The translations under genes and the position numbers were made by a program. The notes under the pieces are model-generated. The model was not told the origin of the DNA. It did not search any database and saw only the letters and a list, made by a program, of their open reading frames with translations. This document shows, piece after piece, positions 32,693-42,664 of a stretch of 64,000 bases of DNA. Each line of letters begins with the position of its first letter. Positions within the stretch are counted from its first letter, which is position 1. Where the stretch lies: assembly GCF_014212125.1 (NCBI RefSeq), contig NZ_JACJVP010000011.1, positions 124,001-188,000 of the forward strand, given 5' to 3'. The DNA is from Cohnella nanjingensis. Lineage in GTDB: Bacteria > Bacillota > Bacilli > Paenibacillales > Paenibacillaceae.

Positions 32693-33550
32693 ATGATGAG
32701 AACAATGGCAATCGGCGGCGCGGCGTGGAAGAGAATAACGCTCAGAAGAACGCTGCTGCACCTGGTTATCGTATGGCTGCTCTTTATGCTGCTGTACCCG
32801 CTTGGCATGACGATTTGGGGCTCCTTCAAATCGGAGCTTGGGTTTCAATACAGCCGATGGTACCCGACGTTGCCTCTTGCATGGGGCAATTATAAGACGG
32901 TTTTTCCGATGGTGTGGCGATATATCGTCAACACGGTTTTCGTCGCCTTCGTCGGCACGACGGGCAATTTGATCATTTCTTCCCTGTCGGCATTCACCTT
33001 CGCCAGAATGAAGTTCCCGCTGAAGGAATTCATTTATACGGCCGTTATCGCGTTGATGATGATCCCGGGCGTTCTGTCGCTTGTCCCTACTTTTATGCTG
33101 TACAAGGGGCTTGGCGTATTCGACACGTACGCGGTATTGATATTGCCGATCATCGTCTCGGGACCGATCTTCGGCACGTTTCTGCTGCGGGGTTTTTTCG
33201 AGGGCATACCGGAAGAGATCTTCGAAGCGGCCCGCATGGACGGAGCCACCGAATTCAAGATTTACAGGCTGATGTGTTTGCCCATGTCAATTCCCATCCT
33301 GGGCACGCTCGCGATCATGACCATCATGAACACCTGGAACGACATCCTGTGGCCGATGGTGACGATCAAGGACGAGAGCTTGCTGACCGTGTCGGCAGGA
33401 CTGCTGGTTCGGTTTACGACGCTCGTCGGTTCCAACTACCAGAACCAATTCGCCGGCTATATGATGGCTTCCGTCCCTCTCATTCTCCTATTCGTCTATG
33501 CCAACAAATACTATATCGAAGGCATGGCGGGATCGTCCGTGAAGCTATGA
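32693..33550 (+). CDS. carbohydrate ABC transporter permease (UgpE/MalG type, CUT1 family)
   Basis: 285-aa second membrane subunit of the third importer. EAA loop EEIFEAARMDGATEFKIYRL around residues 175-194, preceded by LRGFFEGIP. AAGGAGGGG lies 12 bases before ATG 32693 (ATG 32696 is equally close). The stop overlaps the SGNH gene start (ATGA), so import and ester removal are translationally coupled. Confidence 0.92.
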   Translation: MMRTMAIGGAAWKRITLRRTLLHLVIVWLLFMLLYPLGMTIWGSFKSELGFQYSRWYPTLPLAWGNYKTVFPMVWRYIVNTVFVAFVGTTGNLIISSLSAFTFARMKFPLKEFIYTAVIALMMIPGVLSLVPTFMLYKGLGVFDTYAVLILPIIVSGPIFGTFLLRGFFEGIPEEIFEAARMDGATEFKIYRLMCLPMSIPILGTLAIMTIMNTWNDILWPMVTIKDESLLTVSAGLLVRFTTLVGSNYQNQFAGYMMASVPLILLFVYANKYYIEGMAGSSVKL

Positions 33551-34812
33551 ACGGACGCCTGCGCAAACTCGGCATATTTGCCGTGCTCCTCATTCTGATC
33601 GCCGGATGCACGGAAAATCATGAGCCGCAAAACCGCAAGGGGCAAGACGAGACCCGCTCCGCGGATGCGGCAATTCAGTCGGAAGGTGAGCAAGTGGATA
33701 TCCAGGATACGAACGATGCGATGTCGAAGCGTTCCATCGTGAACGCAGGCGACGAAGCCCGCATTGTCAAGGCGATGCGCAAAGCGCGCCGCAAGGAAAA
33801 AGTCACGATCGGTTTCATCGGCGGTTCGATTACGGAAGGCGCGGCTGCAAGCGCCGAGGCCAACCGTTACGCGAGTCTGACGTTTCAATGGTGGAAGGAC
33901 AAATTTCCGGACACGCCGATCGAAATGGTGAACGCCGGGATCGGAGCGACGGATTCGTATATCGGCGTCCACCGCGTAGATCGCGATCTGCTGCAAGCGA
34001 AACCGGACTTCGTCGTAATCGACTATGCCGTCAACGATTCCGATAGCCCTCAGTTAATGAACCAATACGAAGGGCTAGTCCGAAAAATCCTGCAGTCCGA
34101 CAACAAGCCGGGCGTCCTGCTGCTGTTCATGGTGCATCAAGACGGGACGAACCTGCAATGGGTGCACGGCGCGATCGGTTCCTATTACGACTTGCCGATG
34201 ATCAGCTTTAAGGATGCCGTATGGCCGCAGATTAAGGCCGGGCGCATCGGATGGGAGCAATTGTTCGCGGATGAAGTACATCCGAACGATGCTGGACATC
34301 GTCTCGCTGCCAAATTCATTACGGATCGCCTGGAGAAGATCTACGCGGATCTAGATAAGCGGGGAACAGCCGACGATGCCATCGTTGCGCTTCCGGAGCC
34401 CAAAACGTCGGAGGGTTATGCGCATGCCGCGCTATTGACCGGAGACGACATTGCCCCCGTGTCCAACAGCGGTTGGACGAAAGGCAAGACGATGAGATTC
34501 TCGCCCGGCTGGGTGGCGGATCAAGCCGGTCAATCAATCGTTTTTGATATCGATGCGGTCCATATCGGCATCGTTTACGAAAAGTCAAACAACAATCAAA
34601 TGGGCCGTGCAGAAGTGCAAGTGGACGATCTGCCTCCAAGCGTGCTGGAAGGACATTATCCGGCTTCATGGGGCGGCTATCCGGCTGGCGAACTTGTCGC
34701 GAGCGGGTTGAAAAAAGGAACCCACAAGGTGAAAATCACTTTTCTGGCGGAGCACGATCCGAACAGCACCGGGAAGCAATTCAAGATTTGCGCCCTTCTG
34801 GCTGCCTATTGA
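33547..34812 (+). CDS. SGNH/GDSL-type esterase lipoprotein (probable carbohydrate deacetylase)
   Basis: 421 aa. Signal sequence with lipobox LIAGC (Cys19), a charged linker, then an SGNH hydrolase domain: Ser94 in GGSITEG (block I), an NAGIGATDSY segment, AVNDSD (block III Asn), and Asp242/His245 in DEVHPND (block V). The last ~120 residues form a beta-rich module (WVADQAGQSIVFDIDAVHIG). Proteins of this layout often remove acetyl groups from polysaccharides at the cell surface. It starts at 33547, overlapping the permease stop by four bases, and is followed by GH2 and GH38 enzymes. Substrate by context: acetylated mannose-containing glycan. Confidence 0.85.
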   Translation: MNGRLRKLGIFAVLLILIAGCTENHEPQNRKGQDETRSADAAIQSEGEQVDIQDTNDAMSKRSIVNAGDEARIVKAMRKARRKEKVTIGFIGGSITEGAAASAEANRYASLTFQWWKDKFPDTPIEMVNAGIGATDSYIGVHRVDRDLLQAKPDFVVIDYAVNDSDSPQLMNQYEGLVRKILQSDNKPGVLLLFMVHQDGTNLQWVHGAIGSYYDLPMISFKDAVWPQIKAGRIGWEQLFADEVHPNDAGHRLAAKFITDRLEKIYADLDKRGTADDAIVALPEPKTSEGYAHAALLTGDDIAPVSNSGWTKGKTMRFSPGWVADQAGQSIVFDIDAVHIGIVYEKSNNNQMGRAEVQVDDLPPSVLEGHYPASWGGYPAGELVASGLKKGTHKVKITFLAEHDPNSTGKQFKICALLAAY

Positions 34813-34882
34813 GAGGCGCCTCGTCATCAGAAGACCGCTTGGCGCAAGTTGACCAATCCATCATCGAGGGAGATTTCCAAGC

Positions 34883-37411
34883 ATGTTGCAACGCAAGTTG
34901 ATTCGACATTGGCTCGTTCGTTACGAGGAGATGCATTGGGGGCCTGAGAAGGCGCCGGACGTTTTGCGTAGAACCGATGACTGGCTCCCGGCCGACCTCC
35001 CTTGCGACATTCATATGCCGCTGCTGAAAGCAGGGCTCATCAAAGAACCGCTGGAAGGCATGAATTCGTTCGACTGCGAATGGATGGAGCGCAAATCGTG
35101 GTGGTTCAAGAACGAATTTACCTTGGATGGGGCGTTGATGAAACATGAAGCGGTAGAGCTGTCGCTCGCGTCGCTGGATGCCGAAGCGGATATATTTCTG
35201 AATGGAAGGCATTTGGGACATCATCGCAGCGCCTTCCATCCCTTTACGAAAAACGTTAAGGAGCTGTTGACGGAAGGAAGCAACGTTTTGCTGGTGCGGG
35301 TCACTTCGGGGCTAGAGCATTTCAGCGAGAACGACGTCGCTTTCCTGAGAAACAACATCATCGATTGCGATAGGTACGGAAGAGGGGACGAGCGCAGAAC
35401 GTTCGCCAGAAAACCGCAATACGCTTTCGGCTGGGATTGGGGGCCGAGAGTGCCTACGTGCGGCATCATGGGCGATGCGACGCTGACCGGTTTCCATCGA
35501 TTGGCGGTCCGGGGGGTGCGGGCGTGGACGAAAAAAGCCGGCACCCGGGCGGAAGTGGCTTTCGAAGTGGAACTGGAAGGCTTACGCGCGTGGTCGACAA
35601 CGGAAGCCGCGGTGACCCTTCAAGTGATGGATGGGGAGCGCGTCGTGCTGGCATTTGAGAGGGAAGTGAGCGTTCGTTCCGGCATCAACTTCCTCGATTT
35701 TGAAGGCATCGTCGACGAAGCGAAGCTTTGGTGGCCGAACGGGATGGGGACTCCGCACCTGTACAAGATTCGGGTTGCCGTCGAGACGGATCAAGATCGT
35801 ATCGAGTACCCGCGCTTTCGTTTCGGCATCCGCACCATTCGGATCGACGAGGATAAAATCAACGAACGCGAACGATGGTTTGCCATTGAGATCAACGGGG
35901 TTCGCACCTTCTGCAAGGGGGCGAATTGGATTCCCGCCGATTCGATCTATGCCCGGGTTTCCGAAGAAAAATATACGGCGTTGGTCCGCGAGGCAAAAGA
36001 AGCCAATTTCAATATGCTGCGGATATGGGGCGGCGGACTGTACGAGCCGGACGTTTTCTATGAAAAATGCGATGAAATGGGCATTATGCTTTGGCACGAT
36101 TTCATGTTCGGATGCGGATTGTTCCCCGATCATCTGGCGTGGTTCCGCCGCGAAGCGGAAATGGAAATGGAGCATCAAACGCGCCGACTGCGCAACCATC
36201 CTTCGCTAGCGTTGTGGTGCGGGGACAACGAAGACCACTGGGCCATGGCGATCTGGTCGGAGGACGGCAAGAAGCCGCCTTTTTTCGCCGGAGGCTACTG
36301 CTACAACGAGCTGGCTCCGCGCATCGTCCGGCGCAATTGCCCGGACATTCCGTATTGGAACGGCTCCCCCTACGGCGGAGAGCATCCGAACGGCACCGAC
36401 GCGGGGGACCGGCATCATTGGCGGGAAGGCATGATGAACCCGGACATGGAAATTCGGATCACCCCGGAGGAGTACGACCGCACGGATGCCAAGTTTATTT
36501 CGGAATACGGTTATGTCGGGCCATGCCGGAAGTCGTCGATAGAAGCTTACCACGGAGAAGTCCCACCGGATCGGGCCGGGGAAATTTGGCAGTATCATAC
36601 GAATTTCTACGAGAAACAAACCGTAAACGCGGGCATCGCCAAACATTACGCGGATGCCGAGCATTTGACGATCGACGAATACTTGCTGTATGCCGGCCTC
36701 TGCCAGGGACTCATGTACGGCTATTCGCTCGAGGCGCTGCGGTTTAAAGAGCACTGTTCCGGCGGCCTGTTCTGGATGTTCAACGATTGCTGGGGCGAGG
36801 TAGGCTGGTCGATCGTCGATTATTACCTGAAACGCAAAATATCCTATTATTTCGTGAAGCGGGCGTTTGCTCCCGTAAAGCTGATTTTGCGCCAGAACGG
36901 GGACCGAGTGAAAGTCGTCGGGATCAATGAAACGCCCGAAACGATCCGGTTCGGCGCGGAAGCCGGATACGTGCCTTTCGACGGCAAACCGGGCCATACC
37001 GAATCCGTACAATTCGAAATGCCTCCTTTTTCGCGGAGCACGCTGTTCGCTTTCTCCAAAGACGGGCACGAGGAACGCCTTGGCGTTTATGCGGTGAGGC
37101 CGATCGGGTCGTCGGTTGCAGTCCAGCCGGCCATCCTCAGGTCGGACGCGTACCGCAATTTACGGACGGGAGAAGCGAAACTGACGGTCTCCGCCATAGA
37201 GCTGCAAGGAGATGAGGCGCATTTTACGGTGAGTACCGACACGTTCGCGCATGCGGTGCATTTTGATCTGGACGATCATGTACGGCTTTCGGACGAATAT
37301 TTCGATCTGCTTCCCGGCGAGAAGAGGAAAGTGACCGTATATGGCGTCGATTCCGCTTTCGGCGACCGGAAAATCGTTGCGCGGTGTCTGTCAAATTCGA
37401 GCAGCCGCTAA
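34883..37411 (+). CDS. beta-mannosidase-like enzyme, glycoside hydrolase family 2
   Basis: 842 aa, no signal peptide, so cytoplasmic. The order is sugar-binding jelly roll (about 1-190), immunoglobulin-like domain, TIM barrel (about 300-600) and C-terminal beta domains, as in GH2 mannosidases. Expected acid/base is Glu450 in WCGDNED (WxGNNE in many relatives), nucleophile Glu541 in ISEYGY. The RIWGGGLYEPDVFYEKCDE segment and GWDWGPR are strongly characteristic of beta-mannosidases. GAGGGAGA lies about 10 bases before the ATG. Cleaves non-reducing beta-mannose from imported oligosaccharides, by family knowledge. Confidence 0.9.
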   Translation: MLQRKLIRHWLVRYEEMHWGPEKAPDVLRRTDDWLPADLPCDIHMPLLKAGLIKEPLEGMNSFDCEWMERKSWWFKNEFTLDGALMKHEAVELSLASLDAEADIFLNGRHLGHHRSAFHPFTKNVKELLTEGSNVLLVRVTSGLEHFSENDVAFLRNNIIDCDRYGRGDERRTFARKPQYAFGWDWGPRVPTCGIMGDATLTGFHRLAVRGVRAWTKKAGTRAEVAFEVELEGLRAWSTTEAAVTLQVMDGERVVLAFEREVSVRSGINFLDFEGIVDEAKLWWPNGMGTPHLYKIRVAVETDQDRIEYPRFRFGIRTIRIDEDKINERERWFAIEINGVRTFCKGANWIPADSIYARVSEEKYTALVREAKEANFNMLRIWGGGLYEPDVFYEKCDEMGIMLWHDFMFGCGLFPDHLAWFRREAEMEMEHQTRRLRNHPSLALWCGDNEDHWAMAIWSEDGKKPPFFAGGYCYNELAPRIVRRNCPDIPYWNGSPYGGEHPNGTDAGDRHHWREGMMNPDMEIRITPEEYDRTDAKFISEYGYVGPCRKSSIEAYHGEVPPDRAGEIWQYHTNFYEKQTVNAGIAKHYADAEHLTIDEYLLYAGLCQGLMYGYSLEALRFKEHCSGGLFWMFNDCWGEVGWSIVDYYLKRKISYYFVKRAFAPVKLILRQNGDRVKVVGINETPETIRFGAEAGYVPFDGKPGHTESVQFEMPPFSRSTLFAFSKDGHEERLGVYAVRPIGSSVAVQPAILRSDAYRNLRTGEAKLTVSAIELQGDEAHFTVSTDTFAHAVHFDLDDHVRLSDEYFDLLPGEKRKVTVYGVDSAFGDRKIVARCLSNSSSR

Positions 37412-37439
37412 TTCATGGGAAAGGTGCGATTTGATCGAG

Positions 37440-39941
37440 ATGAGGAAACTTCACTTGCTTTGCAATGCGCATCTGGATCCGGTATGGCAATGGGAATGGG
37501 AGGAAGGCGCGGCAGCCGCGATTTCCACCTTCCGGGCGGCCGCCGACTTCTGCGAGGAGTACGAAGGCTTCGTGTTTAACCATAACGAAGCGATCCTGTA
37601 CCGCTGGATAGAGGAATATGAGCCGGCTTTATTCCGGCGCATTCAAGCGCTGGTCAGACAAGGGCGTTGGCACATGATGGGCGGCTGGTACCTGCAGCCG
37701 GATTGCAACATGCCTTCGGGAGAATCGATCGTCAGGCAAATTTTGCTTGGACGCCGCTATTTTCAGGAGAAGTTCGAAGCGGCGCCCACGACGGCGATCA
37801 ATTTCGATTCGTTCGGGCATTCGCGCGGTCTCGTGCAGATCATGGCGAAGTCCGGGTACGATTCGTATATTTTCATGCGGCCTGAAGGTCGGACGGCAGC
37901 GCCGGCGCAAGATTTCGTATGGGTCGGGTTCGACGGCTCCGAGGTGCTGGTCCATCAGATCCATGAAGGCTACAATACGCTCTTGGGGGAAGCGCACAAG
38001 AAAGTCGAACGCTGGATCGAAAGCCATGCGGACAAGGATCCGGGACTGCTGCTGTGGGGCGTGGGAAACCACGGCGGCGGTCCGTCGAGGCTCGACCTCG
38101 ACCGCATCGGCGAGCTGATCGAATCCGCGCAGGACGTGGAGATCCGCCATTCGACTCCGGAGCGGTATTTTGCCGAGCTAGCCGGCCGGGCTGACTCCCT
38201 CCCTGTGCATGCCGGCGATTTAAACCCGCGTTTCGTCGGTTGTTACACGTCCATGATCCGCGTCAAGCAGAAACACAGGCAGCTCGAGAACGAGCTGTTC
38301 ATGACGGAGAAAATGGCGTCGGCCGCCGCCCTGCAAGGGCTGATGGACTATCCTCAGGCGGAGCTTCGCGAGGCGTTCCATGATTTGCTGACGGGACAAT
38401 TCCACGACATTCTGCCCGGTACCTCGATCGAACCCGCCGAGGAAGCGGCGCTCCGGCTGCTGGATCACGGTTTGGAAACCGCATCGAGGCTGAAAGCGCG
38501 GGCCTTCTTCGCATTGGCCTCCGGACAAGAGAAAGCGGCAGAAGGGGAGTATCCGATTCTCGTTTACAATCCGCATCCGTATCCCGTCCGCGGCGTGTTT
38601 GCCTGCGAATTCATGCTGGCGGACCAGAACTGGAAGGAAGAGTTCTCCCAACCGGTCGTTTACCGGGAAGGAGAACGGCTGCCCTCGCAACCGGAGAAAG
38701 AGTACAGCAACCTGAACTTGGATTGGCGCAAAAGAGTGGTATTCGAGGCCGAGCTGGCGCCGTCGTCGATGAATCGGTTCGACTGCCGCATTCAGACGCT
38801 GGCGCATAAACCGCAGCCTCGGATGACGACGGAAGAGAACGTGTTTCGTTTCCGAAATCCGGACCTGGACGTGGCCATTAATCTGGAGACGGGGCTAATG
38901 GATGCCTACGTCGTAAACGGAATTTCTTATCTGAAGCCGGAAGCGTTTTTGCCGCTCGTGGTGGAAGACAACGAGGATTCGTGGCGAATGGATGCGAACC
39001 GCTTCGAACCTGTCGTCGGGCGATTCACGCTGATGTCGCCGGATGCCGGCACGGCTTTCTCCGGCGTGAAGTCGCAAACGCTGCTTTCGGTAAGAGTCGT
39101 CGAAGCCGGAGAAGTTCGCACCGTGGTGGAGGCGCTGCTCGAATACAGGCAGTCGGCTGTGTGCGTGACGTATAAGCTGCCGAAACGCGGCACGGAAGTC
39201 GAGGTGCAAATCCGCCTGTACTGGAATGAGAAGGACCGCATGGTCAAGCTTTCGGTTCCCGCCGCTTTCAACGCCGCGGAGACCCGCTATTTGGGCCAAA
39301 CGGCATACGGCGTGCAGCCGCTTCCGACCGACGGCACGGAAGCCGTGTCACAGAAATGGACAGCGCTCATCTCCGAAGCCGATGACCGTGCCGTGACGCT
39401 GATTAACGACGGCATATACGGATCCGACAGCAAAGACGGCGTCATGAGGCCCACCTTGATCCGCAGTCCAGGTTACTGCGCGCATCCGATTCTCGATCGG
39501 CCGATCCTGCCGCAGGACCGGTTCTCTCCAAGGACCGACCAAGGGGAGCGACGCTACACCTTCTGGCTGAACGCGGGTACGGCCAAAGAACGGATCGGCC
39601 GCGTCGATCGCGAAGCGCTGGTCCGCCATGAACGGCCTTACGCGCTATCGTTCTTCCCCCATGGAGACGGAACGATGCCCGAGACGGCCATGGTATTGGA
39701 GGACCAGACGGTGCAGCTCGCGGCTTTCAAAAAAGCCGAAAAATCGGAAGCGTTCGTGATCCGGCTCTTCGAGCCGACAGGCCGATCCCGTCAGACTACG
39801 TTGAGGCTGCCGACGCTTGGCCTGGTTGTCCCGATTGCGCTCGGGGCTTATGAAATCAAGTCGCTGCTGATCGATACCAAAACGAAGAGCGTCCAGGAAT
39901 GCGATTTAATGGAGCAAACGCCGCGCAGCAACGTGCGCTAG
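37440..39941 (+). CDS. alpha-mannosidase-like enzyme, glycoside hydrolase family 38
   Basis: 833 aa from ATG 37440, cytoplasmic. The N-terminal catalytic domain has HLLCNAHLDPVW with zinc ligands His11 and Asp13, and INFDSFGHS with the expected nucleophile Asp123; VGNHGGGPS carries a further zinc His. Middle helical and C-terminal beta domains are complete, so size is normal. The frame is open further upstream; TTG 37431 is an alternative start (AAGGTG at 37421-37426 is 4 bases from it and 13 from the ATG). It begins 28 bp after the GH2 gene and ends the operon at a strong hairpin. Removes alpha-linked mannose. Confidence 0.9.
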   Translation: MRKLHLLCNAHLDPVWQWEWEEGAAAAISTFRAAADFCEEYEGFVFNHNEAILYRWIEEYEPALFRRIQALVRQGRWHMMGGWYLQPDCNMPSGESIVRQILLGRRYFQEKFEAAPTTAINFDSFGHSRGLVQIMAKSGYDSYIFMRPEGRTAAPAQDFVWVGFDGSEVLVHQIHEGYNTLLGEAHKKVERWIESHADKDPGLLLWGVGNHGGGPSRLDLDRIGELIESAQDVEIRHSTPERYFAELAGRADSLPVHAGDLNPRFVGCYTSMIRVKQKHRQLENELFMTEKMASAAALQGLMDYPQAELREAFHDLLTGQFHDILPGTSIEPAEEAALRLLDHGLETASRLKARAFFALASGQEKAAEGEYPILVYNPHPYPVRGVFACEFMLADQNWKEEFSQPVVYREGERLPSQPEKEYSNLNLDWRKRVVFEAELAPSSMNRFDCRIQTLAHKPQPRMTTEENVFRFRNPDLDVAINLETGLMDAYVVNGISYLKPEAFLPLVVEDNEDSWRMDANRFEPVVGRFTLMSPDAGTAFSGVKSQTLLSVRVVEAGEVRTVVEALLEYRQSAVCVTYKLPKRGTEVEVQIRLYWNEKDRMVKLSVPAAFNAAETRYLGQTAYGVQPLPTDGTEAVSQKWTALISEADDRAVTLINDGIYGSDSKDGVMRPTLIRSPGYCAHPILDRPILPQDRFSPRTDQGERRYTFWLNAGTAKERIGRVDREALVRHERPYALSFFPHGDGTMPETAMVLEDQTVQLAAFKKAEKSEAFVIRLFEPTGRSRQTTLRLPTLGLVVPIALGAYEIKSLLIDTKTKSVQECDLMEQTPRSNVR

Positions 39942-39970
39942 CCTGAATCCTAGGGGCCGTGAAGCTCATC

Positions 39971-40011
39971 TTCGCCGCAGGACAATCCGATCCGGGTTGT
40001 CCTGCGGCGAA
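39971..40011 (+). terminator. 15-bp perfect hairpin ending the mannosidase operon
   Basis: TTCGCCGCAGGACAA (39971-39985) pairs perfectly with 39997-40011 around an 11-nt loop. No T tract follows, but stem length and position favour termination. Confidence 0.7.
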
Positions 40012-40102
40012 CGCACGGGGACGTCCGCCGCCATGGCATCGATTCATGGGATAAGAATGCATGACATGACCGGAACAATAGTCCCGTGCTGGAGGTGCGG
40101 AG

Positions 40103-42424
40103 ATGGGGAAGCTGTTCGCATCGGGAAAGTACCGCAGTCAAATCTTCCTGTCGATCTCGGTCGCCATCATGCTGACGATCGTCGCCTTCTCGGCGGTCGT
40201 CTATTCGAATGCGAGAGCGATCTTGCAGAAGAAGGAATACGAGTCGGACAGCCAGTTTCTGTATCAGGTCAAGTACAATATTACGCAAATGGACAGCGGG
40301 ATCAAAAATTTAAGCGCCTATTTGTTTCAAAATAACGACATCCGGTCCATCATGTACCGCAAGGAAGATTTCAACGATATGGCGGAGTTGACCGTGCAAA
40401 TAAATCGGCTGGCCGGCTCCGTCTTATCTTCCAACCCTTACGTCGATTCGATATGCATCTATAACAGATACCGGGATTTAACCTTATACATAGGCAGGCC
40501 TCTTTTTTTCGAGGATCCATCGTTAAAGCGAATGATCGAATCGGCTCCCTCCATTCCCAGGCTGACGGTGATTCCGAGAAAAATCGAAAACATAGACAAA
40601 CGATTTGAGAATGTTTTCACCTATTTCATGTACGATACGGACCGAACGAACGCCATGGACGGCGCCTTGATCGTCAACGTCAAGTCCGAGTGGTTTCTGG
40701 ATCAGATTCAAACGATTAATATGGTCGACAAGAAAAAAGGAGACCGCGTCTTCATTCTTGACGAAGAGCAGCGGTTTATCAACGACGAGAACAGCCCGGA
40801 AAGCTTGCGAAACGCGATAAGAGACGGCTTCTTGCGAAACAAAGATCAGCCGGAAGGCTTCTATGAGAGCGAAGTAGGCGGCAAAAATGATCTCGTCACC
40901 TATGTGCGCGTCGAAGGTCTGGGCGTTACGCTGTTGAAGCTGCAGCCCGGGGCCGAGGTATACAAATATTTGAATTCGTTAAAAACGACCATGATCGGCG
41001 TGACGCTCGCCTTCTTATTGCTGACGCTGTTCATCGCCCTAACGCTGTCCGGCACCATTTACCGACCCGTATCCAATTTGATCAAACGCGTTGCCCCCGT
41101 CAACAGCCGCAAAGCCGACGTCTCGGCCTTCCGGGATGAATTCGTCTATCTGGGCGAGGTCTACAAGCAATCCGCGGAGCAGTTGGATTTGTTGGATAAA
41201 GAGAAGAACCGGTACCGCCATTTCATGAAGGTTTATTTGTTAAAGAAGCTGTTTCAGGAAAGCCACGCCATGGACGAATCCGCGATTGCGGAACTGGGCA
41301 AGGAAAAACATCTAAAGTGGGTGCTGGAGCAGGATCTGATCGTTTGCGTCCTCAAAATCGACGACGCCCGCGAATTCGGGCAAACGTATAGCGTAAAGCA
41401 GCAGGAACTCATCAAATTTGCCGTCCTCAATATTTCGACCGAGATGCTCTCCGCGTCCTATATGGCGGCCGGCTGCGAGATGAGCGAGGATCATGTGGCG
41501 CTGGCGATCGGCCTTAGGCCGGACAAGCTTCGCGATGGGGAAGCCATGTCACGCCTGCTCTCGCGAATCCAGGCCTATATCCTCCAGTATTATAAAATTT
41601 CCGTCACCGCTTCCGTCAGCAGAGAGACGAACGACTTCAAGGAAATATCGAAAATATACGGAGAGGCTTTAAACGATTCCATCTATCGCTTCGTGCTGGG
41701 AAGAATGTCGGTCATATCGCCGAATCGGATCAGAACGAATACCGAGAACGAAGCGTCCGGATATCCGGCCGATCTCGAAGAGCGGTTGTTAAAACAGCTG
41801 AAATCCGGTCGTCCGGAAGCGTTCGGGGAGACGCTCCGCCGAATTTTCGCGGAAGTGTCCAAGCTCGAGTACGACAATATCATGATTTCCCTCATCCGGC
41901 TCGCCGACGCGCTGAAAAAAGCCGTCGATGCGCTCATGAAATCGAAGCTTCGACCGGTCCATTTCCATTTTCCCGCCATTTCCCGCAAGCTGCTCGAATT
42001 GGAGACGATCGACGAATTCCATTCGCTCCTTGTCGATGCCGTCAGCCCGGTGATGGAGACGGATGGCGATGAAGAGCTGGAGCGGAGAAACGCGGCGATC
42101 ATCGACGCCGTCCGAGGCATCGTGATGAACGAATACGCCGACCCGGCGCTCTGCCAAGACGGCATCGCTTCCGCCTTGAACATCTCTTCGAGGAGGCTGA
42201 GCCGGATCTTCAAGGACGGCGCCCAAACCTCGATTCCGGAGTACATCCATGCGGTGCGCCTCGACAAAGCTTTGGATTGGTTGGAAAGCTCGAACTTGAG
42301 CGTGTACGAAATCGTCGCCAAAGTCGGCATCGAAAACGAATCCTACTTTTACAGCCTGTTTAAGAAACGGTTCGGGACGACGCCGAAGGAGTATACGTTG
42401 CAGAAGAAATTGAAAAGCGTGTAG
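40103..42424 (+). CDS. membrane-bound AraC-family regulator with extracellular sensing region
   Basis: 773 aa. A membrane helix at about residues 18-38, an extracellular cache-like region to about 290, a second helix about 295-320 (TTMIGVTLAFLLLTLFIALTL, interrupted here only in reading), a long cytoplasmic middle part, and a C-terminal AraC domain (GIASALNISSRRLSRIFKD and IVAKVGIENESYFYSLFKKR). This one-protein sensor-regulator type is common in Paenibacillaceae beside importers. GGAGGTG at 40091-40097 precedes the ATG. It is bounded by strong hairpins on both sides and most likely activates the importer operon starting at 42665. Confidence 0.9.
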   Translation: MGKLFASGKYRSQIFLSISVAIMLTIVAFSAVVYSNARAILQKKEYESDSQFLYQVKYNITQMDSGIKNLSAYLFQNNDIRSIMYRKEDFNDMAELTVQINRLAGSVLSSNPYVDSICIYNRYRDLTLYIGRPLFFEDPSLKRMIESAPSIPRLTVIPRKIENIDKRFENVFTYFMYDTDRTNAMDGALIVNVKSEWFLDQIQTINMVDKKKGDRVFILDEEQRFINDENSPESLRNAIRDGFLRNKDQPEGFYESEVGGKNDLVTYVRVEGLGVTLLKLQPGAEVYKYLNSLKTTMIGVTLAFLLLTLFIALTLSGTIYRPVSNLIKRVAPVNSRKADVSAFRDEFVYLGEVYKQSAEQLDLLDKEKNRYRHFMKVYLLKKLFQESHAMDESAIAELGKEKHLKWVLEQDLIVCVLKIDDAREFGQTYSVKQQELIKFAVLNISTEMLSASYMAAGCEMSEDHVALAIGLRPDKLRDGEAMSRLLSRIQAYILQYYKISVTASVSRETNDFKEISKIYGEALNDSIYRFVLGRMSVISPNRIRTNTENEASGYPADLEERLLKQLKSGRPEAFGETLRRIFAEVSKLEYDNIMISLIRLADALKKAVDALMKSKLRPVHFHFPAISRKLLELETIDEFHSLLVDAVSPVMETDGDEELERRNAAIIDAVRGIVMNEYADPALCQDGIASALNISSRRLSRIFKDGAQTSIPEYIHAVRLDKALDWLESSNLSVYEIVAKVGIENESYFYSLFKKRFGTTPKEYTLQKKLKSV

Positions 42425-42446
42425 GTAAAAGGGCTTTATTCCTTGC

Positions 42447-42489
42447 AGAGCAGGATGCTTTCTCATCGGGCGTTCTGCTCTTTTTTTTT
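42447..42489 (+). terminator. strong Rho-independent terminator after the membrane AraC regulator
   Basis: A 12-bp stem (42447-42458 with 42470-42481, two G-U pairs), 11-nt loop and nine T at 42481-42489. Confidence 0.93.
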
Positions 42490-42664
42490 GCCTAAAACGG
42501 AGGAATCGACCGAAATCGCAGTCGGCATTCGCGCTCCGGAGCGTCATTTTAAAGCGCCGTTATGAAGCATCCGCCCGACATTGCAGTTTACCGCGAGCAG
42601 ACTGAAATCCATAATGGCGATAGACGGCCGACTACCCCATCACACGCAGAAAGGACGACACAGC

